Under the pieces are notes generated by a model. That model did no database searches. It saw only the letters and a program-made list of their open reading frames with translations, and was not told the origin of the DNA. Shown here one piece after another: positions 15,064-22,875 of a stretch of 64,000 nt of DNA. The translations under genes and the position numbers were made by a program. Origin of the DNA: Cryptoclostridium sp964637365 (GTDB taxonomy: Bacteria > Bacillota > Dehalobacteriia > UBA7702); the NCBI GenBank assembly GCA_964637365.1, contig CAZWWH010000004.1, positions 1 to 64,000 on the forward strand, written 5' to 3'. Within the stretch, counting starts at the first letter, position 1; every line of letters begins with the position of its first letter.

Positions 15064-16251
15064 TTACTCTGACAATTTTTTCTTCATTTCTGCCACAGCA
15101 GCAGCCAGTTGGGCATCCTCTGCTTGATCCATGCTATAAATTGCCATGGGGTCGTCATCCTTCATTTCCACTGCGACATCAGGTTTGATACCTTTCTCAT
15201 GGATTTCATGCCGGTCAGGACTTTGATAGCGGGCAGTGGTGACTTTTACCGCAGCGCCATCCTGTAAAGAGAATACCGTTTGAATGATTCCCTTGCCAAA
15301 GGTAGTCTGCCCTACTAATGTTGCCACATCGTTGTCATGCAAGGCCCCTGCCAAAATTTCCGAAGCACTGGCACTGTTTTCGTTTACCAACATCACCACA
15401 GGCAAATTCAATGGTGATTCATTTTGAGAATTCACCACATCCTCATCCTTACGCTCCTGAGTCCAGAAAATATGGTCACCGGCAGCCAAAAATTCCTCGG
15501 CTATTTCCGTAACCGCCGCAACACTACCGCCGCCATTGTTTCTCACATCAAGAATCAAACCTTTCAGTTCACCGCCACTTTGCAAAGATTCCAAGGCCGC
15601 TTTAAATTGCTGCGGTGTGGTATCGTTAAACTGGGAAATACTAATGTAACCAATGCCGTCTTCCCCTTCCAAATACTGTCCTTCCACCGTGGGGATATCA
15701 ATCTCCTTGCATTCCACGTCAAACTCCATGGTTTCACCATCTCGCAAAACTTCAAGGTGAATGGTCCCCTCTTCTGTTTTTTTAATAGAATCGCTTACCT
15801 CACTGGAGCTTTTTCCCTCCATGGAAGCGCCATCGACGGAAACAATGAGATCACCAGCTTGAAGTCCTGCGTCAAAAGCAGGTGAACCCTTCATCGGTGA
15901 GAGAATTGAAACATAAGGAGAATCCTTTTCCTCCCCGATATAAACACCAATCCCCTTATAGCTTCCGCTAACCTCCTCCATCATAGCAGAAAACTCTTCT
16001 TCATTAAGATAATAGCTATAGGGGTCATCCAATGCGCTAACAATACCACCGATGGCGCCTTCTGTCTTTTCCGCAAAAGAGAGGGAATTAAGGCTCTGGC
16101 GGTTCATCAAAATTACAGTTTGAGCAAGACTACCCAAATTTCCCACATTAAAGACGATCAAAAGCGATAGAATGGCTAAAGGGATGAGTAGACCTGCAAT
16201 TAAGCCCTTGATAAAATTCTTTTTCTCCGGTTTATTGCCGTGATTTTCCAA
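15064..16251 (-). CDS. S41 C-terminal processing peptidase (CtpA-like)
   Basis: A 395-residue membrane-anchored protease: one N-terminal membrane helix (about 14-33), a linker, a PDZ domain (about 95-175, with GIGVYIGEE and SPAFDAGLQAGDLIVSVDG) and the S41 catalytic domain. The Ser nucleophile is in NENSASASEILAGAL and the general-base Lys in TFGKGIIQ. It cleaves extracytoplasmic substrates near their C termini. The start is TTG at 16251 with GGAG about 10 bases upstream; no in-frame ATG is better. It is the last gene of the ftsEX-M23-M23 group, which matches the order in many Bacillota, though a terminator at 16321-16346 lies before it. Confidence 0.9.
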   Translation of the reverse strand: MENHGNKPEKKNFIKGLIAGLLIPLAILSLLIVFNVGNLGSLAQTVILMNRQSLNSLSFAEKTEGAIGGIVSALDDPYSYYLNEEEFSAMMEEVSGSYKGIGVYIGEEKDSPYVSILSPMKGSPAFDAGLQAGDLIVSVDGASMEGKSSSEVSDSIKKTEEGTIHLEVLRDGETMEFDVECKEIDIPTVEGQYLEGEDGIGYISISQFNDTTPQQFKAALESLQSGGELKGLILDVRNNGGGSVAAVTEIAEEFLAAGDHIFWTQERKDEDVVNSQNESPLNLPVVMLVNENSASASEILAGALHDNDVATLVGQTTFGKGIIQTVFSLQDGAAVKVTTARYQSPDRHEIHEKGIKPDVAVEMKDDDPMAIYSMDQAEDAQLAAAVAEMKKKLSE

Positions 16252-16320
16252 AATTCCACATCTCCGTTCTCAGAGTCTCTCCATTGTTATATGAGAGAAA
16301 CCCATTTTTTATTCAGAAAG

Positions 16321-16346
16321 AAGGCTGTGGCGTGAACCACAGCCTT
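16321..16346 (-). terminator. Intrinsic terminator after the second M23 gene
   Basis: AAGGCTGTGG pairs perfectly with CCACAGCCTT around CGTGAA; on the minus strand it is followed by CTTTCTGAAT. It lies between the M23 gene and ctpA, so ctpA probably depends on read-through or its own promoter. Confidence 0.75.
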
Positions 16347-16369
16347 TTCTATCTTTTATACAAATTTAT

Positions 16370-17611
16370 TTAGCGTGAAACATAACCCCAAGGATTGGTA
16401 TGCTTCCCATTGATACGTACTTCAAAATGAAGGTGATTACCACTGCTGCGGCCGGTGCTGCCAACTTCACCGATTTGCTGTCCTTTGGATACGTTCTGAC
16501 CCACGCTGACATGGATGGCAGACATATGGGCGTAAAGGGTACTGATGGATCCGCCATGGTCAATTACAACATAGTGACCATAGGAATAGTTCAAACGTTT
16601 TACCAAAATGACGCGTCCGGAATCAGCAGCTAAAACAGGGGTACCTTTCGGCGCCGCAATATCAATCCCGGTATGGAATTCACCACCGCGATAACCGTAA
16701 CCGGAGGAGTCACGCCCCGCGATATTCAAAGGCCAACGCATGGAACCGGAACCGGTGTAATCGTCGCCGCCATCATTGGAATCATCACTGTTATCTTTGG
16801 GAGCATCATTGTTACCGTCATCGGCGGGCTGCTCTTGCTCCTGCTTTTTCTTGGCAGCTTCTTCCTCTGCCTTTCTCTGCTGTTCTGCGTAATAAGCCTG
16901 AATTTCCGATTCAATACTGGAGGATTCCGCTTCCATTTCAGCAATCATCTGGTTCAAGGAAGCCTCATCTGCTTCCAACGAGGCGACCATCGCCATTTTT
17001 TCTTCTTCCTGCTGGTTATAACGAGCCTGTTGGGCTTCTTTGTCCGATTTCAAGGAAGCAATGGTAGTTTTAGTCTGTTCCAATTCTGCTAATTTTTCTT
17101 CGGCCAATCGCTTGTTCTCCTGAATCGAAGTGACAATGGAGTGGTCTTTTTCTGTAATTTTTTCAAAGAAAACAAAATTAGAGAGGAACTCCTGAACAGT
17201 GCTGGCGCTGAAGAGCACGTCCCAATAGGAAACATCACCGTTTACATAAATACTGCGCACCCGTTCCCTCATGCTTTCCTGAGATATGCCGAGGTTTTCC
17301 TGGATGGTTTCATATTCTTTTTGCTGCGCAACGAGCTGTGCCTCGGCTTCGGCAAGTTGATTATCAAGAGTATCAATCTCCCCAGCCAAGGAAGCGATGC
17401 TGTCTTCAATGGCCTTCAACTCGTCCATAGTTGCGGATTTCTCGTTTTTGACATCCCCCAAATCTTCCTGAGCGGCGTCAATTTTTCCGTTAATCTCATC
17501 TTGAGAGGATTTTAAATCCCCAATGTCATCGGCAAAAATGCCAAAGCTAACCATGAGCAACACGGAGATAAATACCGTCAGAGAAATCAGGGAAAGCTTA
17601 CGCTTTTTCAT
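16370..17611 (-). CDS. M23 peptidase with N-terminal coiled coil (EnvC-like), copy 2
   Basis: A 413-residue secreted murein hydrolase or hydrolase activator. A signal peptide (1-27) is followed by a coiled coil (about 28-255), an Asp/Asn/Gln-rich linker, and a LytM/M23 domain (about 290-413). The zinc ligands are present: His and Asp of FHTGID and the HLHFEV motif, so an active endopeptidase is likely. It is a close paralogue of the adjacent gene (17661-18812), including identical layout and the NGDVSYWDVLF segment. With FtsEX upstream, it is expected to be controlled by that complex. The ribosome site is AAAGGTG. Confidence 0.9.
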   Translation of the reverse strand: MKKRKLSLISLTVFISVLLMVSFGIFADDIGDLKSSQDEINGKIDAAQEDLGDVKNEKSATMDELKAIEDSIASLAGEIDTLDNQLAEAEAQLVAQQKEYETIQENLGISQESMRERVRSIYVNGDVSYWDVLFSASTVQEFLSNFVFFEKITEKDHSIVTSIQENKRLAEEKLAELEQTKTTIASLKSDKEAQQARYNQQEEEKMAMVASLEADEASLNQMIAEMEAESSSIESEIQAYYAEQQRKAEEEAAKKKQEQEQPADDGNNDAPKDNSDDSNDGGDDYTGSGSMRWPLNIAGRDSSGYGYRGGEFHTGIDIAAPKGTPVLAADSGRVILVKRLNYSYGHYVVIDHGGSISTLYAHMSAIHVSVGQNVSKGQQIGEVGSTGRSSGNHLHFEVRINGKHTNPWGYVSR

Positions 17612-17660
17612 AAATTAAAACACCTTTCTATCTATTAAGCTTGGGGTTCTCATCCCTCAA

Positions 17661-18812
17661 TCAATTCGGAGTCGCATATTTCAAAGGATCCTGAGGCGTA
17701 CCGTTAACACGCACTTCAAAATGGAGATGGGGACCGGTGCTGTAACCGGTGCTGCCCACATAACCAATGGTTTGACCACGTGCAACGGTTTCACCGACGC
17801 TAACGCCGATGGAGGATTGATGCCCATACAGAGTAGAATAGCCGTTTCCATGGTCGATGATGACGCAGTTTCCGTATGCACCTTTGTAACTAGCGGTAAT
17901 CACCTTACCGGCTTCAGCCGCACGAATAGGAGTACCGGTGGAAGCGGGGATATCAACGCCGGTGTGAAGCTTGTAAACGCCGGTTACGGGATGAACCCGC
18001 ATTCCGAATTTAGACCCTTGACCGGAACCAACATTATGGCCGGGAAGAGGCCAGCCAAAAATGCCGTTACCAGTATAAACCACATCAGAATCTTGAGTGA
18101 GTTTTTGGATTTCCGCCGCAACGCGATCAGATTCTTCTTCAAAAGCGCCCAAAACCTCCATCAAAGTATCTTCTTGAGATTCCAATGATGCCATAATGCT
18201 TTGTTTTTCGGCCTGTTGCTGTTGGAATTGAGCCTCCTGAACCTTTTTACTGTCAGTCATTTTCTGAATGCTATCTTTGGTAGCCTGAAGCTGATCCAAC
18301 AATTCTTTGGCAAGACGCTTATTTTCCTGAATGGTACCAATAGTTTCCTGATCCTGTTCTGTGATTTTTTCAAAATACACATAATTGGAAAGGAAATCCT
18401 GAACACTTTCGGATTTAAAAATAATGTCCCAGTAAGAGATGTCACCATTGACATAGATGCCACGGACACGATCCTGCATACTGGATTGGGCTTCTTCCAA
18501 TTCTGCCTGAATGCGGTCATACTCTTTTTGCTGATTGGCCAAATCAATTTCTGCCTGGGCCAAATCCTTCTCTAAAGCGGCAATTTCCTCGCCTAAAGTT
18601 TTGAGCTGACCTTCAATGACTTCCAGTTGCTCCATCGTAGCATTCTTCTGCGTAGTCACAGAATTGATTTCTTCTTGAGTATTCTGGATGTTTTGATTCA
18701 GTTCTTTTTGTTTGTCCTGAAGCTCATCTAAGTCGTCGGCCAGAACGCCAATACCACAGAAGATGAGCAAAGAAAGCACCACAACGAGAACAGCTATGAA
18801 AGACTTTTTCAT
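17661..18812 (-). CDS. M23 peptidase with N-terminal coiled coil (EnvC-like), copy 1
   Basis: A 383-residue paralogue of the next gene downstream: signal peptide (1-25), coiled coil (about 26-245), short linker, and M23 domain (about 265-383) with LHTGVDIP and PHLHFEV zinc ligands. It starts 16 bases after the ftsX stop behind AAGGAGTGG, so it is the immediate partner of FtsEX. In other bacteria FtsX binds the coiled coil of such proteins and opens the hydrolase at the septum. Copy 1 lacks the low-complexity Asn/Asp linker of copy 2. Confidence 0.92.
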   Translation of the reverse strand: MKKSFIAVLVVVLSLLIFCGIGVLADDLDELQDKQKELNQNIQNTQEEINSVTTQKNATMEQLEVIEGQLKTLGEEIAALEKDLAQAEIDLANQQKEYDRIQAELEEAQSSMQDRVRGIYVNGDISYWDIIFKSESVQDFLSNYVYFEKITEQDQETIGTIQENKRLAKELLDQLQATKDSIQKMTDSKKVQEAQFQQQQAEKQSIMASLESQEDTLMEVLGAFEEESDRVAAEIQKLTQDSDVVYTGNGIFGWPLPGHNVGSGQGSKFGMRVHPVTGVYKLHTGVDIPASTGTPIRAAEAGKVITASYKGAYGNCVIIDHGNGYSTLYGHQSSIGVSVGETVARGQTIGYVGSTGYSTGPHLHFEVRVNGTPQDPLKYATPN

Positions 18813-18828
18813 ATTCCACTCCTTACCA

Positions 18829-19728
18829 TCAAATCGCTTTTGATTTTTCTTTCAGATACACATTCAGAGAAATCATGCTGCCGGCAGAACCAAGGAACAC
18901 GCCGACAATTATCATGGCAATAAAGATATAAATGAAATTCATATCCGGCGCCATCAAGTTGGCGAATACCAACAATTCATTTACTTTGTCGATTACTAAA
19001 GAGTATGCTCCGTAGAGTAAACCCACAGAAATCAAACCGCCAAAAAGTCCCATAACCATCCCGGCAATACAGAAGGGCCAACGAATATACCAATTCGAGG
19101 CGCCAACATAGCGCATAATCGTAATTTCCGAGCGACGGTTGGCAACGGTAATTTTAATATTAAAGGCAACGATGATAATGGAAGCTACAGCAAGAAAGGC
19201 AATGAGGCCGATACCGAAGTAGCGCACCCATTTCAAAAGGGAAAATAGTTTTTCCACAGTGCCTTCCCCATATTTCACATCATCGACACCGCTGAGTTTT
19301 TCCATTTTTTCCGCAGCGGGGATAACGTCATCGGCAGTCTTGGCTTGAACCAAATAGGAATCAGGCAAAGGGTTGCCCCCAAGACTGTCCAGTAACCCCT
19401 GGGGCGTATCGCCCAAACGGGCAGCCATGGATTCCAAGGCTTCGTCCTTGGAAACAAAGGCAAGGGAGGCAACACCGTCAATATCCTTAATTTCCTCTTC
19501 CAAAGCGGCACGTCCCGTTTCGTCAAGGCCATCTTCCATAAAGACCTGTACCTCTACAGAGGATTCAATTTCCCCAGCGAAGTGGTTAATATTAAGCACG
19601 ATTACGGCAAATACGCCGCAAACAAACAAGGTTAAGGCAATGGTAACAATGGAGGCAATGGACATGGCTAAATTGCGCCGCAAGGACTGAAACGCCTCCA
19701 CAAAAAATCGATTAAAGGAGCGAAGCTT
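18829..19728 (-). CDS. ftsX: Cell division protein FtsX
   Basis: A 299-residue membrane protein with four membrane helices (about 22-46, 170-195, 217-240, 265-290) and a large extracytoplasmic loop between the first two, the FtsX layout. The loop holds VEVQVFMED and a segment around KDIDGVASLAFVSKDEAL. It forms a complex with FtsE and transmits ATP-driven movement to the coiled-coil hydrolases encoded next. I chose ATG 19728 because GGAAGGAGG is directly upstream and the product then begins MKLRSFNRF; it overlaps the ftsE end by 17 bases. Confidence 0.93.
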   Translation of the reverse strand, partial: KLRSFNRFFVEAFQSLRRNLAMSIASIVTIALTLFVCGVFAVIVLNINHFAGEIESSVEVQVFMEDGLDETGRAALEEEIKDIDGVASLAFVSKDEALESMAARLGDTPQGLLDSLGGNPLPDSYLVQAKTADDVIPAAEKMEKLSGVDDVKYGEGTVEKLFSLLKWVRYFGIGLIAFLAVASIIIVAFNIKITVANRRSEITIMRYVGASNWYIRWPFCIAGMVMGLFGGLISVGLLYGAYSLVIDKVNELLVFANLMAPDMNFIYIFIAMIIVGVFLGSAGSMISLNVYLKEKSKAI

Positions 19729-20404
19729 CATAATAGCCTCCTTCCTTTTCATCGTAAATAACTTTGCCATGATCCAGCATAATCACGCGTTTTTTCATGG
19801 CGTTTACGATGTCCTTGGCGTGAGTCGCCATAACAATGGTGGTGCCCCGGTCATTGATGCGAGCCAAGACTTCCATTAATTCATCAGAGTTCTGAGGGTC
19901 AAGGTTTCCCGTGGGTTCATCGGCCACCAAAATGGCGGGACGGTTAACCAAAGCACGGGCAATCGCTACGCGCTGTTGCTCCCCCCCGGAAAGCTGAGAG
20001 GGAAAGCTCTGTTCTTTATCGGAAAGCCCCACCAGCTCCAAGACCTCGGGGACACGTTCGGCAATATCCTTGCGTTTACATTCCGTAACCTGCATGGCAT
20101 AGGCTACGTTTTCAAAAACATTCTTTTTGGGAAGCAGGCGGTAATCCTGAAATACGATGCCCATTTCCCGGCGATGTTTTAATAAATCTCTTCGTTTGAT
20201 ACGTACTAGATTTCTGTTGTTAACAATGAGTTTGCCGCTGGTGACCGTTTCTTCATGGAATAACAGACGAATCAGCGTACTCTTCCCTGCGCCGCTTTGA
20301 CCGCAAAGAAACACGAATTCCCCTGTGTCAATTTCCATGGAAACATTGTCCAGCGCCAGATGCCCATTTTTGTATCTTTTGGATACATCCAGCAGACTGA
20401 TCAT
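19712..20404 (-). CDS. ftsE: Cell division ATP-binding protein FtsE
   Basis: A 230-residue ABC ATPase with Walker A CGQSGAGKSTLI, signature LSGGEQQRVAIARAL, Walker B ILVADEPTGNLD and switch MATHA. The segment FQDYRLLPKKNVFENVAYAM is typical of FtsE. It drives FtsX. I prefer ATG 20404, 9 bases after AAAGGA, over an in-frame GTG at 20410. A strong sigma-A promoter lies at 20450-20478. Confidence 0.94.
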   Translation of the reverse strand: MISLLDVSKRYKNGHLALDNVSMEIDTGEFVFLCGQSGAGKSTLIRLLFHEETVTSGKLIVNNRNLVRIKRRDLLKHRREMGIVFQDYRLLPKKNVFENVAYAMQVTECKRKDIAERVPEVLELVGLSDKEQSFPSQLSGGEQQRVAIARALVNRPAILVADEPTGNLDPQNSDELMEVLARINDRGTTIVMATHAKDIVNAMKKRVIMLDHGKVIYDEKEGGYYEASLL

Positions 20405-20449
20405 TTTCACATATCCTTTCTATCAACTTTTTCTATGTTGTACGTTTCA

Positions 20450-20478
20450 ATTATACCATAGTTTTGCATAAATGACAA
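20450..20478 (-). promoter_or_regulatory. Sigma-A promoter of ftsEX
   Basis: On the minus strand TTGTCA (20473-20478) and TATAAT (20450-20455) are exactly 17 bases apart. Confidence 0.85.
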
Positions 20479-20771
20479 AGCATTTCATGATTCTACTCTT
20501 AAAATACATTGTTTTTCTTGCAAAAATTCAATTTTCTTGTCTGGAAATTTTAGTAAATCACGGTTTGTTCATAAAGAATTCACACAAATCCAATGAATGA
20601 CACCCCGTCAGAATGCAGAAGTCCGCTCATTTAAGCAAGAAAACATATCCTTTTTTAAAGAGTTACCAACCTTTTTCTTAGAAAACAAAAAGTTCGTACA
20701 TTATATATAGAACACCCCTTGGTCGAAGTTTTGGGGAAAATGTTGAAAGTCCTCCCACCACAGAAATCAGG

Positions 20772-20851
20772 AAAGACCTGCCACATTTCATGATTCTGAT
20801 TCGGAAATGCTTTTCCAAAAGCAGAAATCAATTTTTATGCAACAGGTCTTT
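20772..20851 (-). repeat. Inverted repeat downstream of ilvD
   Basis: AAAGACCTG (20772-20780) pairs with CAGGTCTTT (20843-20851); inside it TGCTTTT-CC-AAAAGCA (20808-20823) forms a second stem. It starts 46 bases after the ilvD stop. It may be the ilvD terminator or an mRNA 3' structure, but there is no clear T run. Confidence 0.5.
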
Positions 20852-20897
20852 TGTTTATACAGTGATAAAAGTAGCACCACACACCGTTAGCAGGGAC

Positions 20898-22559
20898 TTA
20901 CTTCTCCAAAATAGCACCAGTAGATGCGGAAGTCACTCGTTCCGCATACTTACTAAGATAGCCCTTGGTAACCTTGGGTGCAGGTTTCACCCATTTTGCC
21001 TTCCGTTCCGCCAAAACGCTATCGTCCACTTTCAGCTCCAAATGATGGCCAGGAATATCGATGGAAATCAAATCCCCTTCTTCGATCAGACCAATGACGC
21101 CACCGGCTGCAGCTTCAGGAGAAACATGGCCAATGGCAGCGCCACGGGTCGCACCGCTAAAGCGACCGTCAGTCAAAAGGGCAACGCTTTCACCCAATCC
21201 CATCCCCTGCACCGCCGAGGTGGGGGTCAACATTTCGCGCATTCCGGGACCGCCTTTGGGACCTTCATAACGAATCACAAGCACATCGCCGGGATTGATT
21301 TTCCCGCCGAGCAAAGCTGCAACAGCCTCTTCTTCGCCGTCAAAAACACGGGCCGGACCTTCGTGCTTTAACATCGAAGGAGCCACGGCGGCCTGTTTTA
21401 CCACGGCGCCGTCGGGAGCTAGATTACCGCGAAGGATAGCCAAACCGCCACGTTCTCCATAAGGAGCATCCAAGGGACGAATTACATCGTCGGATAAAAC
21501 TTCTGCAGCATCAATGGTTTCCTGGAGCGTTTTACCTGTTACGGTGATGCCGTCAGTATGGAGCAGATTTTTTTCCGCCAGGCGCTTCATCACAGCGGGA
21601 ATCCCGCCGGCTTCATTCAATTCTTCAATATGATGATGACCCGCAGGGGCCAATTTGCAGATATGAGGTGTTTTCAAGGACACTCCATTAATGATGTCTA
21701 GATTCAATTCCACACCGGCTTCGTGAGCGATCGCCGGAAGATGGAGCACCGTATTGGTAGAGCACCCCAGGGCCATGTCCACGGTAAGTGCATTTTGGAA
21801 GGATTTTTCCGTCATAATATCCAAGGGACGAATATTTTTCTCTACCATTTTCATTACCTGCATCCCAGCGGTTTTGGCCAAACGCATACGGCCGCTGTGA
21901 ACAGCGGGTACAGTACCGTTACCGGGGAGCCCCATTCCCAAAACCTCGGTAATGCAGTTCATGGAATTGGCAGTGAACATCCCGGAACAGGAACCGCAAC
22001 CGGGGCAGGCGTTGCTTTCCACATCGCAAAGACCTTGGTCGTCAAGGGTTCCGGCAGCATGAGCGCCGACGGCCTCAAAAACGGAATTCAAGTCCAAAAC
22101 TTGTCCTTTTAATTTCCCGGTAAGCATGGGGCCGCCGCTGACGAAGACCGAAGGAAGATTCAGGCGGGCCGCCGCCATCAACATTCCGGGAACGATTTTG
22201 TCACAGTTAGGGATAAACACAAGGCCATCCATGGCATGGGCTGTGGCCATAACTTCAATGGTATCAGTAATCAATTCACGGCTGGCCAGAGAATATTTCA
22301 TTCCTTCATGGCCCATAGCAATGCCATCACAAACGCCGATGGTGTTGAATTCCATGGGCGTACCGCCGGCCAAACGGATGCCGGCCTTGACAGCTTCGGC
22401 AATATTTCTCAAATGTACATGACCTGGTACCACTTCGTTAAAACTATTGACAACGCCGATGATGGGGCGTTTAATTTCTTCATCCACTAAGCCCAAAGCC
22501 TTCAGCAAAGAGCGCTGAGGAGCCCGTTCGGGTCCTTTTTTCATAATATCGCTGCGCAT
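20898..22559 (-). CDS. ilvD: Dihydroxy-acid dehydratase
   Basis: A 553-residue enzyme of the IlvD/Edd family. It dehydrates 2,3-dihydroxy-isovalerate and its methylvalerate homologue, the third step of valine and isoleucine synthesis. Fe-S cluster and active-site cysteines are visible in FIPNCDKIVPG and in ACPGCGSCSGMFTANSMNC; the closing LLTDGRFSGATRGAAIGHVS is also conserved. The start at 22559 has GGGGGAG just upstream and gives the standard MRSDIMKKGPERAP opening; an ATG 18 bases earlier would precede the ribosome site. It is monocistronic with its own promoter and operator-like palindrome. Confidence 0.96.
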   Translation of the reverse strand: MRSDIMKKGPERAPQRSLLKALGLVDEEIKRPIIGVVNSFNEVVPGHVHLRNIAEAVKAGIRLAGGTPMEFNTIGVCDGIAMGHEGMKYSLASRELITDTIEVMATAHAMDGLVFIPNCDKIVPGMLMAAARLNLPSVFVSGGPMLTGKLKGQVLDLNSVFEAVGAHAAGTLDDQGLCDVESNACPGCGSCSGMFTANSMNCITEVLGMGLPGNGTVPAVHSGRMRLAKTAGMQVMKMVEKNIRPLDIMTEKSFQNALTVDMALGCSTNTVLHLPAIAHEAGVELNLDIINGVSLKTPHICKLAPAGHHHIEELNEAGGIPAVMKRLAEKNLLHTDGITVTGKTLQETIDAAEVLSDDVIRPLDAPYGERGGLAILRGNLAPDGAVVKQAAVAPSMLKHEGPARVFDGEEEAVAALLGGKINPGDVLVIRYEGPKGGPGMREMLTPTSAVQGMGLGESVALLTDGRFSGATRGAAIGHVSPEAAAGGVIGLIEEGDLISIDIPGHHLELKVDDSVLAERKAKWVKPAPKVTKGYLSKYAERVTSASTGAILEK

Positions 22560-22575
22560 ATGATCTCCCCCATTC

Positions 22576-22593
22576 AAAATGATCTATCATTTT
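22576..22593 (-). promoter_or_regulatory. Operator-like palindrome at the ilvD transcription start
   Basis: AAAATGAT-CT-ATCATTTT has perfect 8-base arms and abuts the -10 box, covering the expected start of transcription. A repressor bound here would block ilvD. The arms resemble those of the palindrome upstream of livJ (AAAATTAT-G-ATAATTTT). Confidence 0.65.
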
Positions 22594-22621
22594 ATTATAT
22601 AACTTTGATAATTAATGTCAA
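22594..22621 (-). promoter_or_regulatory. Sigma-A promoter of ilvD
   Basis: On the minus strand a perfect TTGACA (22616-22621) and a perfect TATAAT (22594-22599) are 16 bases apart. Confidence 0.88.
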
Positions 22622-22838
22622 GCCTTCCCGAATAAAATCAAGGAAAACGCAAAGAAGGATGGGCAATATAGCGCCTAATTATGGTCATAAGAGCCTTATC
22701 TAGTCTCCCAAACCCAACCCAGGGACAATGAAATGGAAACCACCAGAACGCATATTGAAAATACGAGGATTCCCCATCTAACTCCTTATTGCACCTTTAT
22801 ACAGCGATTCCAAAACGCATCATATCCTAATCTAATTG

Positions 22839-22873
22839 AAAAGAGTGGGTTCTACAAAAGAACCCACTCTTTT
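22839..22873 (-). terminator. Intrinsic terminator of the SLH gene
   Basis: A perfect 15-pair stem, AAAAGAGTGGGTTCT with its complement, around ACAAA, begins three bases after the stop codon. Confidence 0.92.
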
Positions 22874-22875
22874 GG

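Larger units (their letters stand above)
20411..20897. other. Intergenic region between ftsE and ilvD
   Basis: It contains the ftsE promoter (20450-20478) and a long imperfect hairpin at 20772-20851 in the 3' flank of ilvD. The rest, about 300 bases of A+T-rich sequence, shows nothing I can identify. Confidence 0.6.
22578..22875. other. Intergenic region between ilvD and the SLH gene
   Basis: It holds the ilvD promoter and operator (22576-22621) and the terminator of the SLH gene (22839-22873). The central 200 bases show no recognisable feature. Confidence 0.6.
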
